NCBI RefSeq assembly: GCF_004118265.1
Contig: NZ_SDHW01000005.1
Span: 1 to 64,000 of the forward strand
DNA from: Lacibacter luteus
Lineage (GTDB): Bacteria; Bacteroidota; Bacteroidia; Chitinophagales; Chitinophagaceae
DNA length: 64,000 nt
Reading direction: 5' to 3'
Made by a program: the position numbers and the translations under genes. Under the pieces are notes generated by a model. It was not told the origin of the DNA. It saw nothing but the letters and a program-made list of their open reading frames with translations, and did no database searches. Positions 17,320 through 25,843 of the stretch are shown here, one piece after another (within the stretch, counting starts at the first letter, position 1; every line of letters starts with the position of its first letter).

Positions 17320-19539
17320 ATGCTCCTCCGCAACCCGGGCTTGTATCTGCTGATGTTGTTATTGCTTTTGCAGGCAGATGAATTGTATGCCCAGAAAAAT
17401 GCGACGAGAGATACTATTTCTGTTTACTCCTTAATTGCACTTGCTGATGAACTGGCTGCGGTTGGACGCATCGATTCAGCTTTAAAAATAAATGCCAAAG
17501 CCATTGAACAAAGTCGCAGGCTAAAGTTTGAACGTGGTGAAGGGTATGCGTTATTAAAAGCTGCCGAGTTGTTGTTCAAACAATCAGAAACCAAAGAAGT
17601 GAACAGGTACGATTCTTTGGCGCTGCAGATTGCATTGCAGTTACAGGACGGGCCTTTGCTGGCTGCTACCTATCATCAGTTGGGGTTGCATGCCAGTTAT
17701 TTTTCAAAGCATAAAGAGGCTGTTGCGTTTTATGAAAAGTCGTTAAAGGCGGCGTATGAAGTGGAGCAATCATCTAACACCGCATCCGTATATAACAGTC
17801 TTGGGCAGGCGTATATGGAGTTAGGTGATTTTGAAAACCAAATGCAGTGGCAAACAAAATCGCTGGCCTTGTATGAGAAGTTGGGAGACGATGATGGTAT
17901 TGCACAAGTGCTGAATAATATTGCAGGGCTTTATTATGAATTAGGTAAGAAACAGGAAGCGATTGCGTTTGCCAAACGTGCTGTAAAGATTCGGGAACGG
18001 CTTGGCGATTATACTGAACTGTCAACAACTTATAATAATCTTTCACAGATTTACCTCTTTGCAGATTCTTTTCAACAGGCACAACACTTTGGTGAGTTAG
18101 GTTTGAAGTATGCCGGGTTAAGTGGTTCAAAAAATAAACTGGCACATGCTTACACCAGCATGGTGTTGTTAATGAATCGTCAACGGAAAAATAATGAAGC
18201 ATTGGATTATGAAAAGAAAGCCATTGCCATTCTTGAACAAACCGGCGACGATATCATGCTTTCACGTAGGTATATTTCTGCCGCCATTCTTTCCAGTACA
18301 AAAGAAGTGAACGATAGTGCAGGCTCCGTCATGTTTTACACCAAAGCCATTACGCTTTCAACAAAGATTAATTCAAGGGGTAACATTCGTGATGCTTATT
18401 ATTTCCGTTCGGCTTTTTACAACAATCACAAGGATTATGCAAATGCATTGAACGATTATAAAAAACATATTCTTTACAGGGATAGTCTTGTCTCAATGGA
18501 AACAAACAGTAAAATAGCTGACATTGAAACAAAATACGAAACGGAAAAGAAAGACATTGAAATAGAGCGGTTGAAAACAGAACAACGTATCCGTCAGTTG
18601 GAAATAGAAAAACAAAAAGCATTGATCGCTGGAAATCTTTCACTGGCAAAGCAAAAAGAAAGTGAGATCAGTTTACTGATGCAGCAACAGGAGTTACAGG
18701 ATCTGCGGTTAAAAGAAAAAGATAAGGAGATCGAGAAACAAATACTGCTGGCAAAAAATAACCAGCAACAATTGAAGCTTGCTCAACAGGAGAAGCAGTT
18801 ACAGGATAAACAGATACAGGCACAAAAGCAATTGCGTAATCTTTTAATAGCAGGTGCTTTGTTATTGTTAGTGCTTGCCGTGGTTTTATTCAATCGTTTC
18901 GAGATCAAAAAGAAACTGGAAGAACAGGTGCATTTACAGGAAATGCGTAATTCTATTTCCCGAAATCTTCATGATGATATTGGCGCTTCATTAAGTAACA
19001 TTAATATATTAACAGAGCTTGCAAAGCGAAACGTTGACGATCCTGCCAAAGCAAAAGAATATTTAGGCAAAGCGGCCGATGATATACAGCATGTAAGTGA
19101 AAGCCTGAGTGATATTGTCTGGAACATCAATCCACGTTACGACGAATTGAATAATCTTTTTGTGCGCATGAAACGTTATGCAGCCGATATGATGGATGGA
19201 AAGAACATCAGTTATGAAATGAACTTTCCTGCCGATGCAGCAGAAGTGAAACTGGAAATGGATCAACGCCGTGATCTCTATCTTATCTTTAAAGAAGCTG
19301 TCAACAACCTGGTAAAGTATTCAAAAGCCACAAATGCAAAAGTGGAAGTGCTCATCAGTCAACATCATATGCATGTGCTGGTGAAGGATGATGGTTGTGG
19401 TTTTGATATGAATGAATTAAAAGAGGGGAATGGCTTGCGTAACATGCAACAAAGATCTGCTCTGCTTGGAGCTGTATTAAAAATTGAATCAGAGCCGGGT
19501 AAAGGCACATCCGTTGTTTTGGATATGCCTTTAGTGTAG
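17320..19539 (+). CDS. TPR-containing sensor histidine kinase (HisKA_3 type)
   Basis: A 739-residue sensor kinase typical of Bacteroidota. A signal peptide or anchor (about 1-24) leads into tetratricopeptide repeats (about 30-400; for example YNSLGQAYMELGDFENQ and LNNIAGLYYELGKKQEA). A long Gln/Lys/Glu-rich coiled coil (about 400-505) precedes one transmembrane helix (about 507-527). The cytoplasmic kinase has a HisKA_3 dimerisation site, SRNLHDDIGASLSN with His551, and a HATPase_c domain with KEAVNNLVKYSKA and DDGCGF. The response regulator begins 49 bases downstream, so they form one system of the NarL/LuxR kind. The input signal, presumably sensed by the periplasmic TPRs, is unknown. Confidence 0.92.
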   Translation: MLLRNPGLYLLMLLLLLQADELYAQKNATRDTISVYSLIALADELAAVGRIDSALKINAKAIEQSRRLKFERGEGYALLKAAELLFKQSETKEVNRYDSLALQIALQLQDGPLLAATYHQLGLHASYFSKHKEAVAFYEKSLKAAYEVEQSSNTASVYNSLGQAYMELGDFENQMQWQTKSLALYEKLGDDDGIAQVLNNIAGLYYELGKKQEAIAFAKRAVKIRERLGDYTELSTTYNNLSQIYLFADSFQQAQHFGELGLKYAGLSGSKNKLAHAYTSMVLLMNRQRKNNEALDYEKKAIAILEQTGDDIMLSRRYISAAILSSTKEVNDSAGSVMFYTKAITLSTKINSRGNIRDAYYFRSAFYNNHKDYANALNDYKKHILYRDSLVSMETNSKIADIETKYETEKKDIEIERLKTEQRIRQLEIEKQKALIAGNLSLAKQKESEISLLMQQQELQDLRLKEKDKEIEKQILLAKNNQQQLKLAQQEKQLQDKQIQAQKQLRNLLIAGALLLLVLAVVLFNRFEIKKKLEEQVHLQEMRNSISRNLHDDIGASLSNINILTELAKRNVDDPAKAKEYLGKAADDIQHVSESLSDIVWNINPRYDELNNLFVRMKRYAADMMDGKNISYEMNFPADAAEVKLEMDQRRDLYLIFKEAVNNLVKYSKATNAKVEVLISQHHMHVLVKDDGCGFDMNELKEGNGLRNMQQRSALLGAVLKIESEPGKGTSVVLDMPLV

Positions 19540-19588
19540 TACCCAAATGAGTAGTTGTTGTTTTGCTTGTTCATCTATAATTTGCATT

Positions 19589-20233
19589 ATGGCTTATAGT
19601 CTGTTGATATTTGAGGATAACGCCCGTTTACGTCAATCGCTTGAAATGCTGTTGAATGATGAAGTGAATTTTACAGTGGTTGGTGCATTTCCCGATTGCA
19701 TGCATGCTGCTGAAGAAGTGGAGAACAGCGGTGCCGACCTTGTGGTCATGGATATTGATATGCCGGGCATGAGTGGGATTGATGGTGTGAAACACATTAA
19801 GCAACAATTTCCACATGTTAAAGTGGTGATGCATACAGTGTTTGATGATGATAACCGGATATTTGATTCGATCTGCGCCGGTGCTGATGGTTATTTGTTG
19901 AAGAACACTTCACCGGTTCAACTTATTCAATCATTATCGGAAGTGATGCTGGGCGGTGCGCCCATGAGTCCATTCGTAGCACAAAAAGTATTTCAACATT
20001 TTCGCAAGCAAAATCTTCCTTCAGGTGATCCGTTTAATTTAAGCGACCGGGAAAAAGAAATACTGGAAATGCTGGTACAGGGCAATTCGTATAAAATGAT
20101 CGCAGCAAAAAGTAACATTGTGGTTGATACGGTAAAAAAACACCTGCGTAATATCTATAGCAAACTGCATGTGAGCTGCGGTACAGAAGCTGTTGCTAAA
20201 GCTTTGCAACATAAGATCGTAAAGATCGATTAG
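19589..20233 (+). CDS. NarL/LuxR family response regulator
   Basis: A 214-residue response regulator paired with the TPR kinase. The ATG at 19589 is favoured over an in-frame ATG 42 bases upstream because the receiver beta-1 strand (AYSLLIFEDN) starts directly after it. Receiver domain about 1-120 with Glu9-Asp10, phosphoacceptor Asp55 in VVMDIDMPGMSG, and Lys in GYLLKNTSP. A LuxR helix-turn-helix follows (about 145-210): LSDREKEILEMLVQG and DTVKKHLRNIYSKLHV. It is expected to bind DNA as a dimer when phosphorylated. The three secreted-protein genes downstream on the same strand are natural candidate targets, which is inference from position. Confidence 0.92.
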   Translation: MAYSLLIFEDNARLRQSLEMLLNDEVNFTVVGAFPDCMHAAEEVENSGADLVVMDIDMPGMSGIDGVKHIKQQFPHVKVVMHTVFDDDNRIFDSICAGADGYLLKNTSPVQLIQSLSEVMLGGAPMSPFVAQKVFQHFRKQNLPSGDPFNLSDREKEILEMLVQGNSYKMIAAKSNIVVDTVKKHLRNIYSKLHVSCGTEAVAKALQHKIVKID

Positions 20234-20305
20234 TATAACTCCTTACACAAAAGGGTAATTGATTTCCCCCTGATCATTTTTCAACTTTACAGCAAATTGT
20301 AAACA

Positions 20306-21580
20306 ATGAAAACCGGATCAACTGCAGTATCTATTTTATCGTTCTTGTTTCTGCTCTTATTTGCTGCAACTTCTGCTACAAGCCAAACGCTTGGCGATCG
20401 TGTTAAACGGAAAGTAAACGACCGTGTCAACCGAAAAGTGGATGAAGCTATCGACAAAGGCCTTGATAAAACAGAAGAAGGAATTAAAAAAGGCACCACA
20501 AAGAAAGACGAGAAAACAAGCGATAAAAAAAGTTCATCTGCAAAAGGCGATACAACCACACCGGCGGGCAGCAAAGCATTTTCTGATTTTGTACCTGGTG
20601 GTAAAGTGTTGTTTGAAGATAAGTTTGAGAAGGATGCAGAGGGCGATTTTCCTGCAAAGTGGAATACCAACGGCAGTGGTCGTATTTCAACCATTGATGG
20701 AAAAGATGGGAAGTGGCTGGAAGTAGCGCATGGTTCTGTTGTGCATCCTGTTCTCAACAAACCATTACCGGAAAACTGCACCATTGAGTTCGATCTTTTT
20801 TTAATGAAGCAAGGCGAACGTAATACGCCGTTCATTCAATTTGGATTTACTCCGGTAAAGAATATTCTGAAAGAAGATCTGTTTTACCGTGATAAATTTT
20901 ACACCACCATCTGGCATTACAGCGATGCGAATGAGAAACTGATCGAATATGGATTTAAAGATCCTACCGGAACAAAGAATGATTTCCCAATACTGTCCTA
21001 CACTAATAAAATTCTGCATGTAAGTATTGCGGTGAACAAAGCAAGAGTGCGTGTGTATCTCGATAAAACAAAGATCATTGATCTGCCAACGGCTTTAACA
21101 GCTGATCTCCGTAATACATTTTATATCTGCAACGGAACAGTGATACCTGCTTCTGAAATTGGTTTGTTTGTGAGCAACCTGCGTATTGCATCGGGTGATG
21201 TGGACGCAAGAAGTTTATTGGTAAAAGATCTGCTTGAAAAAGGCAAAGCATCTACCAATGAAATTCTGTTTGATGTAAACAAAGACATTATTAAAAAAGA
21301 ATCATTCGTCATCATCAACCAAATTGGTGAAGCATTGAAAGCAAACCCAACATTGAAAATTAAAATTGTTGGTCATACCGATGCTGATGGTAAACCTGCT
21401 GATAATCTTTCTTTGTCAAAACGCAGGGCAGAAGCTGTCAGCAGTTATCTCATCAACAATTTTGGTATTGATGAAGATCGTATATCAACAGAAGGAAAAG
21501 GAGCAACAGTGCCTGTGGCTGCCAACACAACGCCTGAAGGAAAAGCAAAGAACCGGAGAGTTGAATTTATTAAACAGTAA
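20306..21580 (+). CDS. OmpA family protein with LamG-like middle domain
   Basis: A 424-residue exported protein. Signal peptide about 1-27. Residues about 28-75 form a highly charged amphipathic stretch (DRVKRKVNDRVNRKVDEA), then a Lys/Ser/Thr linker. About 95-295 resembles a concanavalin/LamG-like jelly-roll domain (VLFEDKFEKDAEGDFPAKW, CTIEFDLFL). The C-terminal about 110 residues are an OmpA-like peptidoglycan-binding domain, with ILFDVNKDIIKKES, VGHTDADG, LSLSKRRAEAVSSYL and the closing NRRVEFI. It probably tethers a sugar-binding module to the cell wall. It starts 72 bases after the regulator gene and is followed 11 bases later by the lectin/papain-like gene. Confidence 0.85.
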   Translation: MKTGSTAVSILSFLFLLLFAATSATSQTLGDRVKRKVNDRVNRKVDEAIDKGLDKTEEGIKKGTTKKDEKTSDKKSSSAKGDTTTPAGSKAFSDFVPGGKVLFEDKFEKDAEGDFPAKWNTNGSGRISTIDGKDGKWLEVAHGSVVHPVLNKPLPENCTIEFDLFLMKQGERNTPFIQFGFTPVKNILKEDLFYRDKFYTTIWHYSDANEKLIEYGFKDPTGTKNDFPILSYTNKILHVSIAVNKARVRVYLDKTKIIDLPTALTADLRNTFYICNGTVIPASEIGLFVSNLRIASGDVDARSLLVKDLLEKGKASTNEILFDVNKDIIKKESFVIINQIGEALKANPTLKIKIVGHTDADGKPADNLSLSKRRAEAVSSYLINNFGIDEDRISTEGKGATVPVAANTTPEGKAKNRRVEFIKQ

Positions 21581-21591
21581 AATCAACTGCA

Positions 21592-23463
21592 ATGATGAAG
21601 TGTATCTCTTGTTTACTTGTAATTGTTTGCTCAACATTTTCAGTAAAAGCACAAAAAGCAGATGCTGAAGCAGAGCGCATGCTCAATGCGTTGAAGCAAA
21701 GTGGTATGGTAAAACAGGAAGGTAATCATATCACATTTAAAGTAAAGAAAGCAAGCGATACGCCGCAAATAAAGATGATGTACGGCGCTTTCTTTGCCAG
21801 TGATAAGTGGACGATCGGCTTTGATGTGGATGGAAAATATTTTGACAGCAAGAAACCGGTTAAGCCCAATCCATCAGAACTGTTTACAAAAACGCCGAAG
21901 AAAGAGGAACCTGTTTATGTAGCACAACAACCAACAGCTACATTCAACGGAAGACTTGCAACCGCTGATGAGATCTTCATCCTGAACGGTGCATTTCTTA
22001 TTCGTTCGGCAAGAGATTATCGTTATCTCACCATTCGTGATGAAGTTCCTGCAAGTCATTCGCCTGTATTTTTAAATTCATACTTAGACAGGCCCAATCA
22101 GCAATGGTGGAAATTTATTCCTGCCGGCGATGGTTATTACAAAATACAGTCAGAAAGTGGATTGTTTCTCACCCACAATCTTGTGCCGGTAATGGAACCT
22201 GCTGATGGTAGTGATAAGCAACTGTGGAAGTTGTTTGATACGCCTGATGGTTTTTATAACATTCAAAATAAAACCAACGTTTATCTTCATTTGCATGAAC
22301 GGCGCAATAAAGAAAATGCAGTTGTTGCTTTCAACAGGGAAAATAATACTGTTGAACAAAAATGGCATTTATTGAAGTGGACAAATGATGGGAGACGTAT
22401 CACACGGTTTGTTCCGGAAACACATGCTTTTCGTTTCATCAATGGGTTTAGAGGTGAAGATATTATTCGCTGGGGTGGTTTGTGTGGCGGAATGGTTTAT
22501 ACAGCGATGGATTATTTCAGAAATAATATTCCTATTCCATTGCAAACCTATATGCCGGCAAACAGAACGCCGTTGCAATCTTATATTTATCAACGACAGG
22601 AACATGCTATCTGGGATGTAAACAGCAGTTGGAGCGATCTGGAAGTTTCATACAATACAAGGGGTGGTGAATTATTTCGCTGGGGAATTGAGAATACAGG
22701 AAGCGGAAGATTAAAAGAATTCAGAGATGCAATTGATGCAGGAAATTTTAAACCATTAGGATTGTTTGCTGGTGGCGTTCGTGGAAAAGATAATGCAGAT
22801 GGAGGAAGACATGTTGTGTTGGGAATCGGGTATGCTGTTGGTCGTTACAGAACTGATATCAACGGTCATGCAGAAGACGTAAAGTTTTTTGTTTACAACC
22901 CAAACAGCGGTAATGTACTTCGTACGCTGGTGCCCGATCGATTGGGACAATGTTTTTTTGAAGTGGAAACAGGTTATGCATGGCGCACTTATTTTGTAAA
23001 CAACAGGTATGATGGAAGCCATGCACCACCAAGAGATGTTCCGAATTTTCCCGAAGGCGAAGCAGAAGGTTCTGTACGGCATTTGTATGCGACATTTGAA
23101 ACCGGTGGCGATGACTTGCGTGGTGGCAATGATAATGTAAGCATCACTATTGCCTATGCCGATGGAAGTTCGCAGGTATTCAGCAATGTAAACAATAGTG
23201 CCCGTTGGGTAGATCATACAAGCCAGACTGTTCATCTTGAGTTGAACAGAGCTGTAAGAAAGCAAGACATCAGAAATTTTATGATCACTGTAAGCTTTGG
23301 AAGTGATTCTTCAAGTGATGATTGGAATTTAGATCGGTTTACAGTATCAAGTGGACATGGCGGTGTTTGGTACGCATGGGCTGATCCTCCTTCAGGCTCA
23401 CAATATGTATATCGTTTTCAAGGAGATCAAAGAACGATCAGACATGTGGTATGGACACGTTAA
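21592..23463 (+). CDS. Secreted protein: ricin-like beta-trefoil plus papain-like domain
   Basis: A 623-residue exported protein (signal peptide about 1-20). Residues about 125-265 look like a ricin-type beta-trefoil lectin with three W-containing repeats: QQWWKF (about 170), KQLWKLF (about 209) and EQKWHLL (about 255). The next region has a pattern like papain-fold cysteine peptidases: Cys298 in GGLCGGM, His407 in GGRHVVLGIGY and Asn436 in VYNPNSG, in the usual Cys-His-Asn order. The last about 130 residues contain GGDDLRGGNDN and DDWNLDRFTV, suggesting a calcium-binding-like beta-sandwich (PLAT-like, weak). No T9SS sorting domain is seen. Peptidase or amidase activity is inference. It lies in an apparent operon with the OmpA-like gene. 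Confidence 0.75.
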   Translation: MMKCISCLLVIVCSTFSVKAQKADAEAERMLNALKQSGMVKQEGNHITFKVKKASDTPQIKMMYGAFFASDKWTIGFDVDGKYFDSKKPVKPNPSELFTKTPKKEEPVYVAQQPTATFNGRLATADEIFILNGAFLIRSARDYRYLTIRDEVPASHSPVFLNSYLDRPNQQWWKFIPAGDGYYKIQSESGLFLTHNLVPVMEPADGSDKQLWKLFDTPDGFYNIQNKTNVYLHLHERRNKENAVVAFNRENNTVEQKWHLLKWTNDGRRITRFVPETHAFRFINGFRGEDIIRWGGLCGGMVYTAMDYFRNNIPIPLQTYMPANRTPLQSYIYQRQEHAIWDVNSSWSDLEVSYNTRGGELFRWGIENTGSGRLKEFRDAIDAGNFKPLGLFAGGVRGKDNADGGRHVVLGIGYAVGRYRTDINGHAEDVKFFVYNPNSGNVLRTLVPDRLGQCFFEVETGYAWRTYFVNNRYDGSHAPPRDVPNFPEGEAEGSVRHLYATFETGGDDLRGGNDNVSITIAYADGSSQVFSNVNNSARWVDHTSQTVHLELNRAVRKQDIRNFMITVSFGSDSSSDDWNLDRFTVSSGHGGVWYAWADPPSGSQYVYRFQGDQRTIRHVVWTR

Positions 23464-23494
23464 TAAACTATAACTTGTATTAATCAACCAATAA

Positions 23495-24739
23495 ATGAAA
23501 CAAATCCTTTTCTTTTTTTTGATTTTATGTGCAGTAACTACACATGCACAACCGCCACTCCGTGATACAACATTTGGCAGCGGGCCACATGCTGCTTATT
23601 TACGTTCGGTTGTTCGGGCCGATGTATTGGAAGGTCGTACAATACCCGAAACAATTACTCCTACCGGTCAAAAGATCTGTTTCGATAAACTGATGAAAGT
23701 AAAATCAGTAACGGGAAGAGGTTCAGGTGTTACCTGTGTATATCTCGACACAAGAACAGGCATCATTGGTTATACTCCACTTAAACCCGGTATTGATGCA
23801 GCATGCGATATTAAACAGGAAGACCCAAACTTTGTCTTTAGTGTGATCGGGTTAAAAGGAAATGTGTACAATTATCGTAACAACAAAAAGAAAAATGTAA
23901 TTGAGCATTGGGTGCAAACATCAAACAGTGCAACCTATCAATATGAGTTTATCAGCACAGGTGGAAATGCGCCTTTGCGTAAAAAAGCTGAACGAAGAGA
24001 TTATTGCGACGGAAAAATAAAAGCACAGTTGTATAAAGTGGATGGTAAACCAACAGAGTGGTACCTGTTTGGCAAACAATTGCCAAATGAAGTATTGATG
24101 CAACCGAAAAAGTTCCTCGGCAGTATGGCTGTTGGTTACCAGTATTCTGATAAAGGTTTGTTCATCATTATGCAAATGGTTGGCACAGGTATAGATTCAA
24201 AAATACTTTCGCTGGAAGAAGTGAATGTATGTTTCGATCCATCACCGTTTAAAATATTTGAAGACGAACAGGAACAGAAGATGCGTCAAAACATTCAGCG
24301 TCAACGGGAGAAAATTGCAAGAGAAGAAGGAAAGTCCGAACAGTACCCAAGTTGTCAAAGCAAAAAAGCAAGCTGGCTGAATTATCAAAAGCAAGCATTA
24401 ACAAGACAGGAAGAAAATATGCAACAGGCAAGAACGGGCAATGCCATGCAGGATGTTCGTACACAACAGGCACAGACTGATTTGATGAGTTATGATGATG
24501 CTATTCAAATACTCATTGCTGAAACAGAATTGAAACTTTGTCGTGCAGAACAACGCATGTCGCAACAACCTTCGGAAGCCAATCAGAAAAAAATAACCTG
24601 TTTACAACAATCGCTGGCACAGCAAAAGCAAGTGCAGCAGCGTATGCAAACCATCAACACACAATACCGCAACGAGCCGGGTAAACAGTATGGTGAAAAA
24701 GCAAAAGCGATGATGGGAGCAATGCGACCTTGTAACTAA
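23495..24739 (+). CDS. Secreted protein of unknown function (414 aa)
   Basis: I do not recognise a family. A signal peptide (about 1-18, ending THAQ) is followed by a region of mixed strands (about 20-250) with several cysteines (GQKICFDKL, GVTCVYLD, DAACDIKQ, RRDYCDGK). The C-terminal third (about 255-414) is rich in Gln, Glu, Lys and Arg and probably helical or coiled coil (QKMRQNIQRQREKIAREE), with further cysteines. It begins 31 bases after the lectin/papain-like gene on the same strand and is followed by a strong terminator, so it is likely the last gene of the OmpA-led unit. Confidence 0.7.
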   Translation: MKQILFFFLILCAVTTHAQPPLRDTTFGSGPHAAYLRSVVRADVLEGRTIPETITPTGQKICFDKLMKVKSVTGRGSGVTCVYLDTRTGIIGYTPLKPGIDAACDIKQEDPNFVFSVIGLKGNVYNYRNNKKKNVIEHWVQTSNSATYQYEFISTGGNAPLRKKAERRDYCDGKIKAQLYKVDGKPTEWYLFGKQLPNEVLMQPKKFLGSMAVGYQYSDKGLFIIMQMVGTGIDSKILSLEEVNVCFDPSPFKIFEDEQEQKMRQNIQRQREKIAREEGKSEQYPSCQSKKASWLNYQKQALTRQEENMQQARTGNAMQDVRTQQAQTDLMSYDDAIQILIAETELKLCRAEQRMSQQPSEANQKKITCLQQSLAQQKQVQQRMQTINTQYRNEPGKQYGEKAKAMMGAMRPCN

Positions 24740-24802
24740 CGTAAACAAAAACTGCTAAGTAATGATATGTGCTATCTGGTTTTGTGATGAATGACGGGCA
24801 AT

Positions 24803-24831
24803 AAGAAAGGCTGCAACCTGCAGCCTTTCTT
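24803..24831. terminator. Bidirectional terminator
   Basis: A perfect 13-bp stem AAGAAAGGCTGCA (24803-24815) with TGCAGCCTTTCTT (24819-24831), three-base loop, flanked by A-rich and T-rich sequence. It separates the convergent secreted-protein gene and yebC. Confidence 0.9.
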
Positions 24832-24846
24832 TATTTCGTACTTGTC

Positions 24847-25569
24847 TTATCCCATATTATGAAACACCTTCTGCACATCATCATCCTGTTCTAAACGTTC
24901 AATTAATTTACTGATGTCTTCTGCCTGTGCATCTGTAACAGGAACAGTTGTGGTGGGGATCCATTCCAGTTCTGCACTCAACGGAGTAATGCCTTTATCT
25001 TCCAGTGCTTTTTGCATGTTGCCAAAATCTGCAAATGCACAACGCACAACTAAAATCTCTTCGCCATTTTCACCGGTACTTTCACCTAACTCTTCCAAAC
25101 CAAAATCGATCAATTCCAGTTCCATGTCTTCTGCATTCAATCCTTCGGGCTTTAATTTAAACACACCCATTTTTTTAAACTGGAACGATACGGCGCCACT
25201 ATTACCCAATGAACCACCGCCTTTATTAAAATGACTCTTCACATTCGCTACTGTACGCACATGGTTATCGGTAGCCGTTTCAACCAGTAATGCAACTCCA
25301 TGCGGCGCATAACCTTCGTATAAAATTTCATCATAGTTTACAAGCTCTTTACCTTGCGCCCGTTTAATAGCTGCTTCTACACGGTCTTTCGGCATACCCA
25401 CACTACGGGCATTCTGAAAACAACGACGGAGAGCCGCATTTGTTCCGGGATCAGGCCCGCCGGCTTTCACAGCAATAATAATTTCTTTACCAATACGGGT
25501 AAACTGTTTGGCCATGCGATCCCAGCGGGCAAACATGGTACTCTTTCTTACTTCAAAAATCCGTCCCAT
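24847..25569 (-). CDS. yebC: YebC/PmpR family regulatory protein
   Basis: A 240-residue YebC/PmpR (TACO1-like) family protein. The family start is recognisable although divergent: [30 protein letters not shown], shown here as separate parts [10 protein letters not shown] and [12 protein letters not shown], then [31 protein letters not shown] and [14 protein letters not shown]. Length matches the family. Members act as transcription regulators in some bacteria and more recently as factors that help ribosomes stalled at difficult peptides; which applies here is unknown. The divergent N-terminus is common in Bacteroidota versions. A heptad-word repeat sits 7 bases upstream of the start codon. 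Confidence 0.92.
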   Translation of the reverse strand: MGRIFEVRKSTMFARWDRMAKQFTRIGKEIIIAVKAGGPDPGTNAALRRCFQNARSVGMPKDRVEAAIKRAQGKELVNYDEILYEGYAPHGVALLVETATDNHVRTVANVKSHFNKGGGSLGNSGAVSFQFKKMGVFKLKPEGLNAEDMELELIDFGLEELGESTGENGEEILVVRCAFADFGNMQKALEDKGITPLSAELEWIPTTTVPVTDAQAEDISKLIERLEQDDDVQKVFHNMG

Positions 25570-25576
25570 TATAAAA

Positions 25577-25612
25577 GTTTATGGTTTGTAGTTTTTTGTT
25601 TTTGGTTACTAG
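25577..25612. repeat. Heptad-word array upstream of yebC
   Basis: Five consecutive 7-bp words starting with GTT: GTTTATG (25577), GTTTGTA, GTTTTTT, GTTTTTG and GTTACTA (ends 25611). The words are close to those of the left arm at 58593 (GTTTATG, GTTTGTG, GTTTTTG). No matching opposite arm is evident nearby. It lies just before the yebC ATG on the minus strand. Confidence 0.65.
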
Positions 25613-25709
25613 CTCCAACACTTCATTCGTCTGCATTGGCGTCGCACAATTGTACAGTTGAAATGCTATTCGTCAAATTATGTGTTGGTACAACAGTCCA
25701 ATTGCAAAT

Positions 25710-25760
25710 CGAAGCTTGGCCTCCTTCTCCTTTAGGAGAGTGAACGAGGGAGAGGCTTCG
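25710..25760. repeat. GC-richer palindromic element
   Basis: CGAAGC (25710-25715) faces GCTTCG (25755-25760), with inner CCTC/GAGG and CTCC-TTTA-GGAG pairs. Its composition (CTCCTTCTCCTTTAGGAGAG) contrasts with the AT-rich surroundings and resembles CTCC/GGAG palindromes that I recall as dispersed intergenic repeats in Bacteroidota genomes. Single copy in this window. Confidence 0.5.
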
Positions 25761-25793
25761 GGTCGCAAATTTAATGGAATGGTCGTAAACAAA

Positions 25794-25823
25794 AAACCGT
25801 TCCGCATACTGGCGGAACGGTTT
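25794..25823 (-). terminator. Terminator of the amino acid permease gene
   Basis: A perfect 12-bp stem AAACCGTTCCGC (25794-25805) with GCGGAACGGTTT (25812-25823). On the minus strand it is followed by a T-run (the A-run 25791-25796) and lies about 20 bases past the permease stop. Confidence 0.85.
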
Positions 25824-25843
25824 GTATAAAAAGAATCGGTTGG

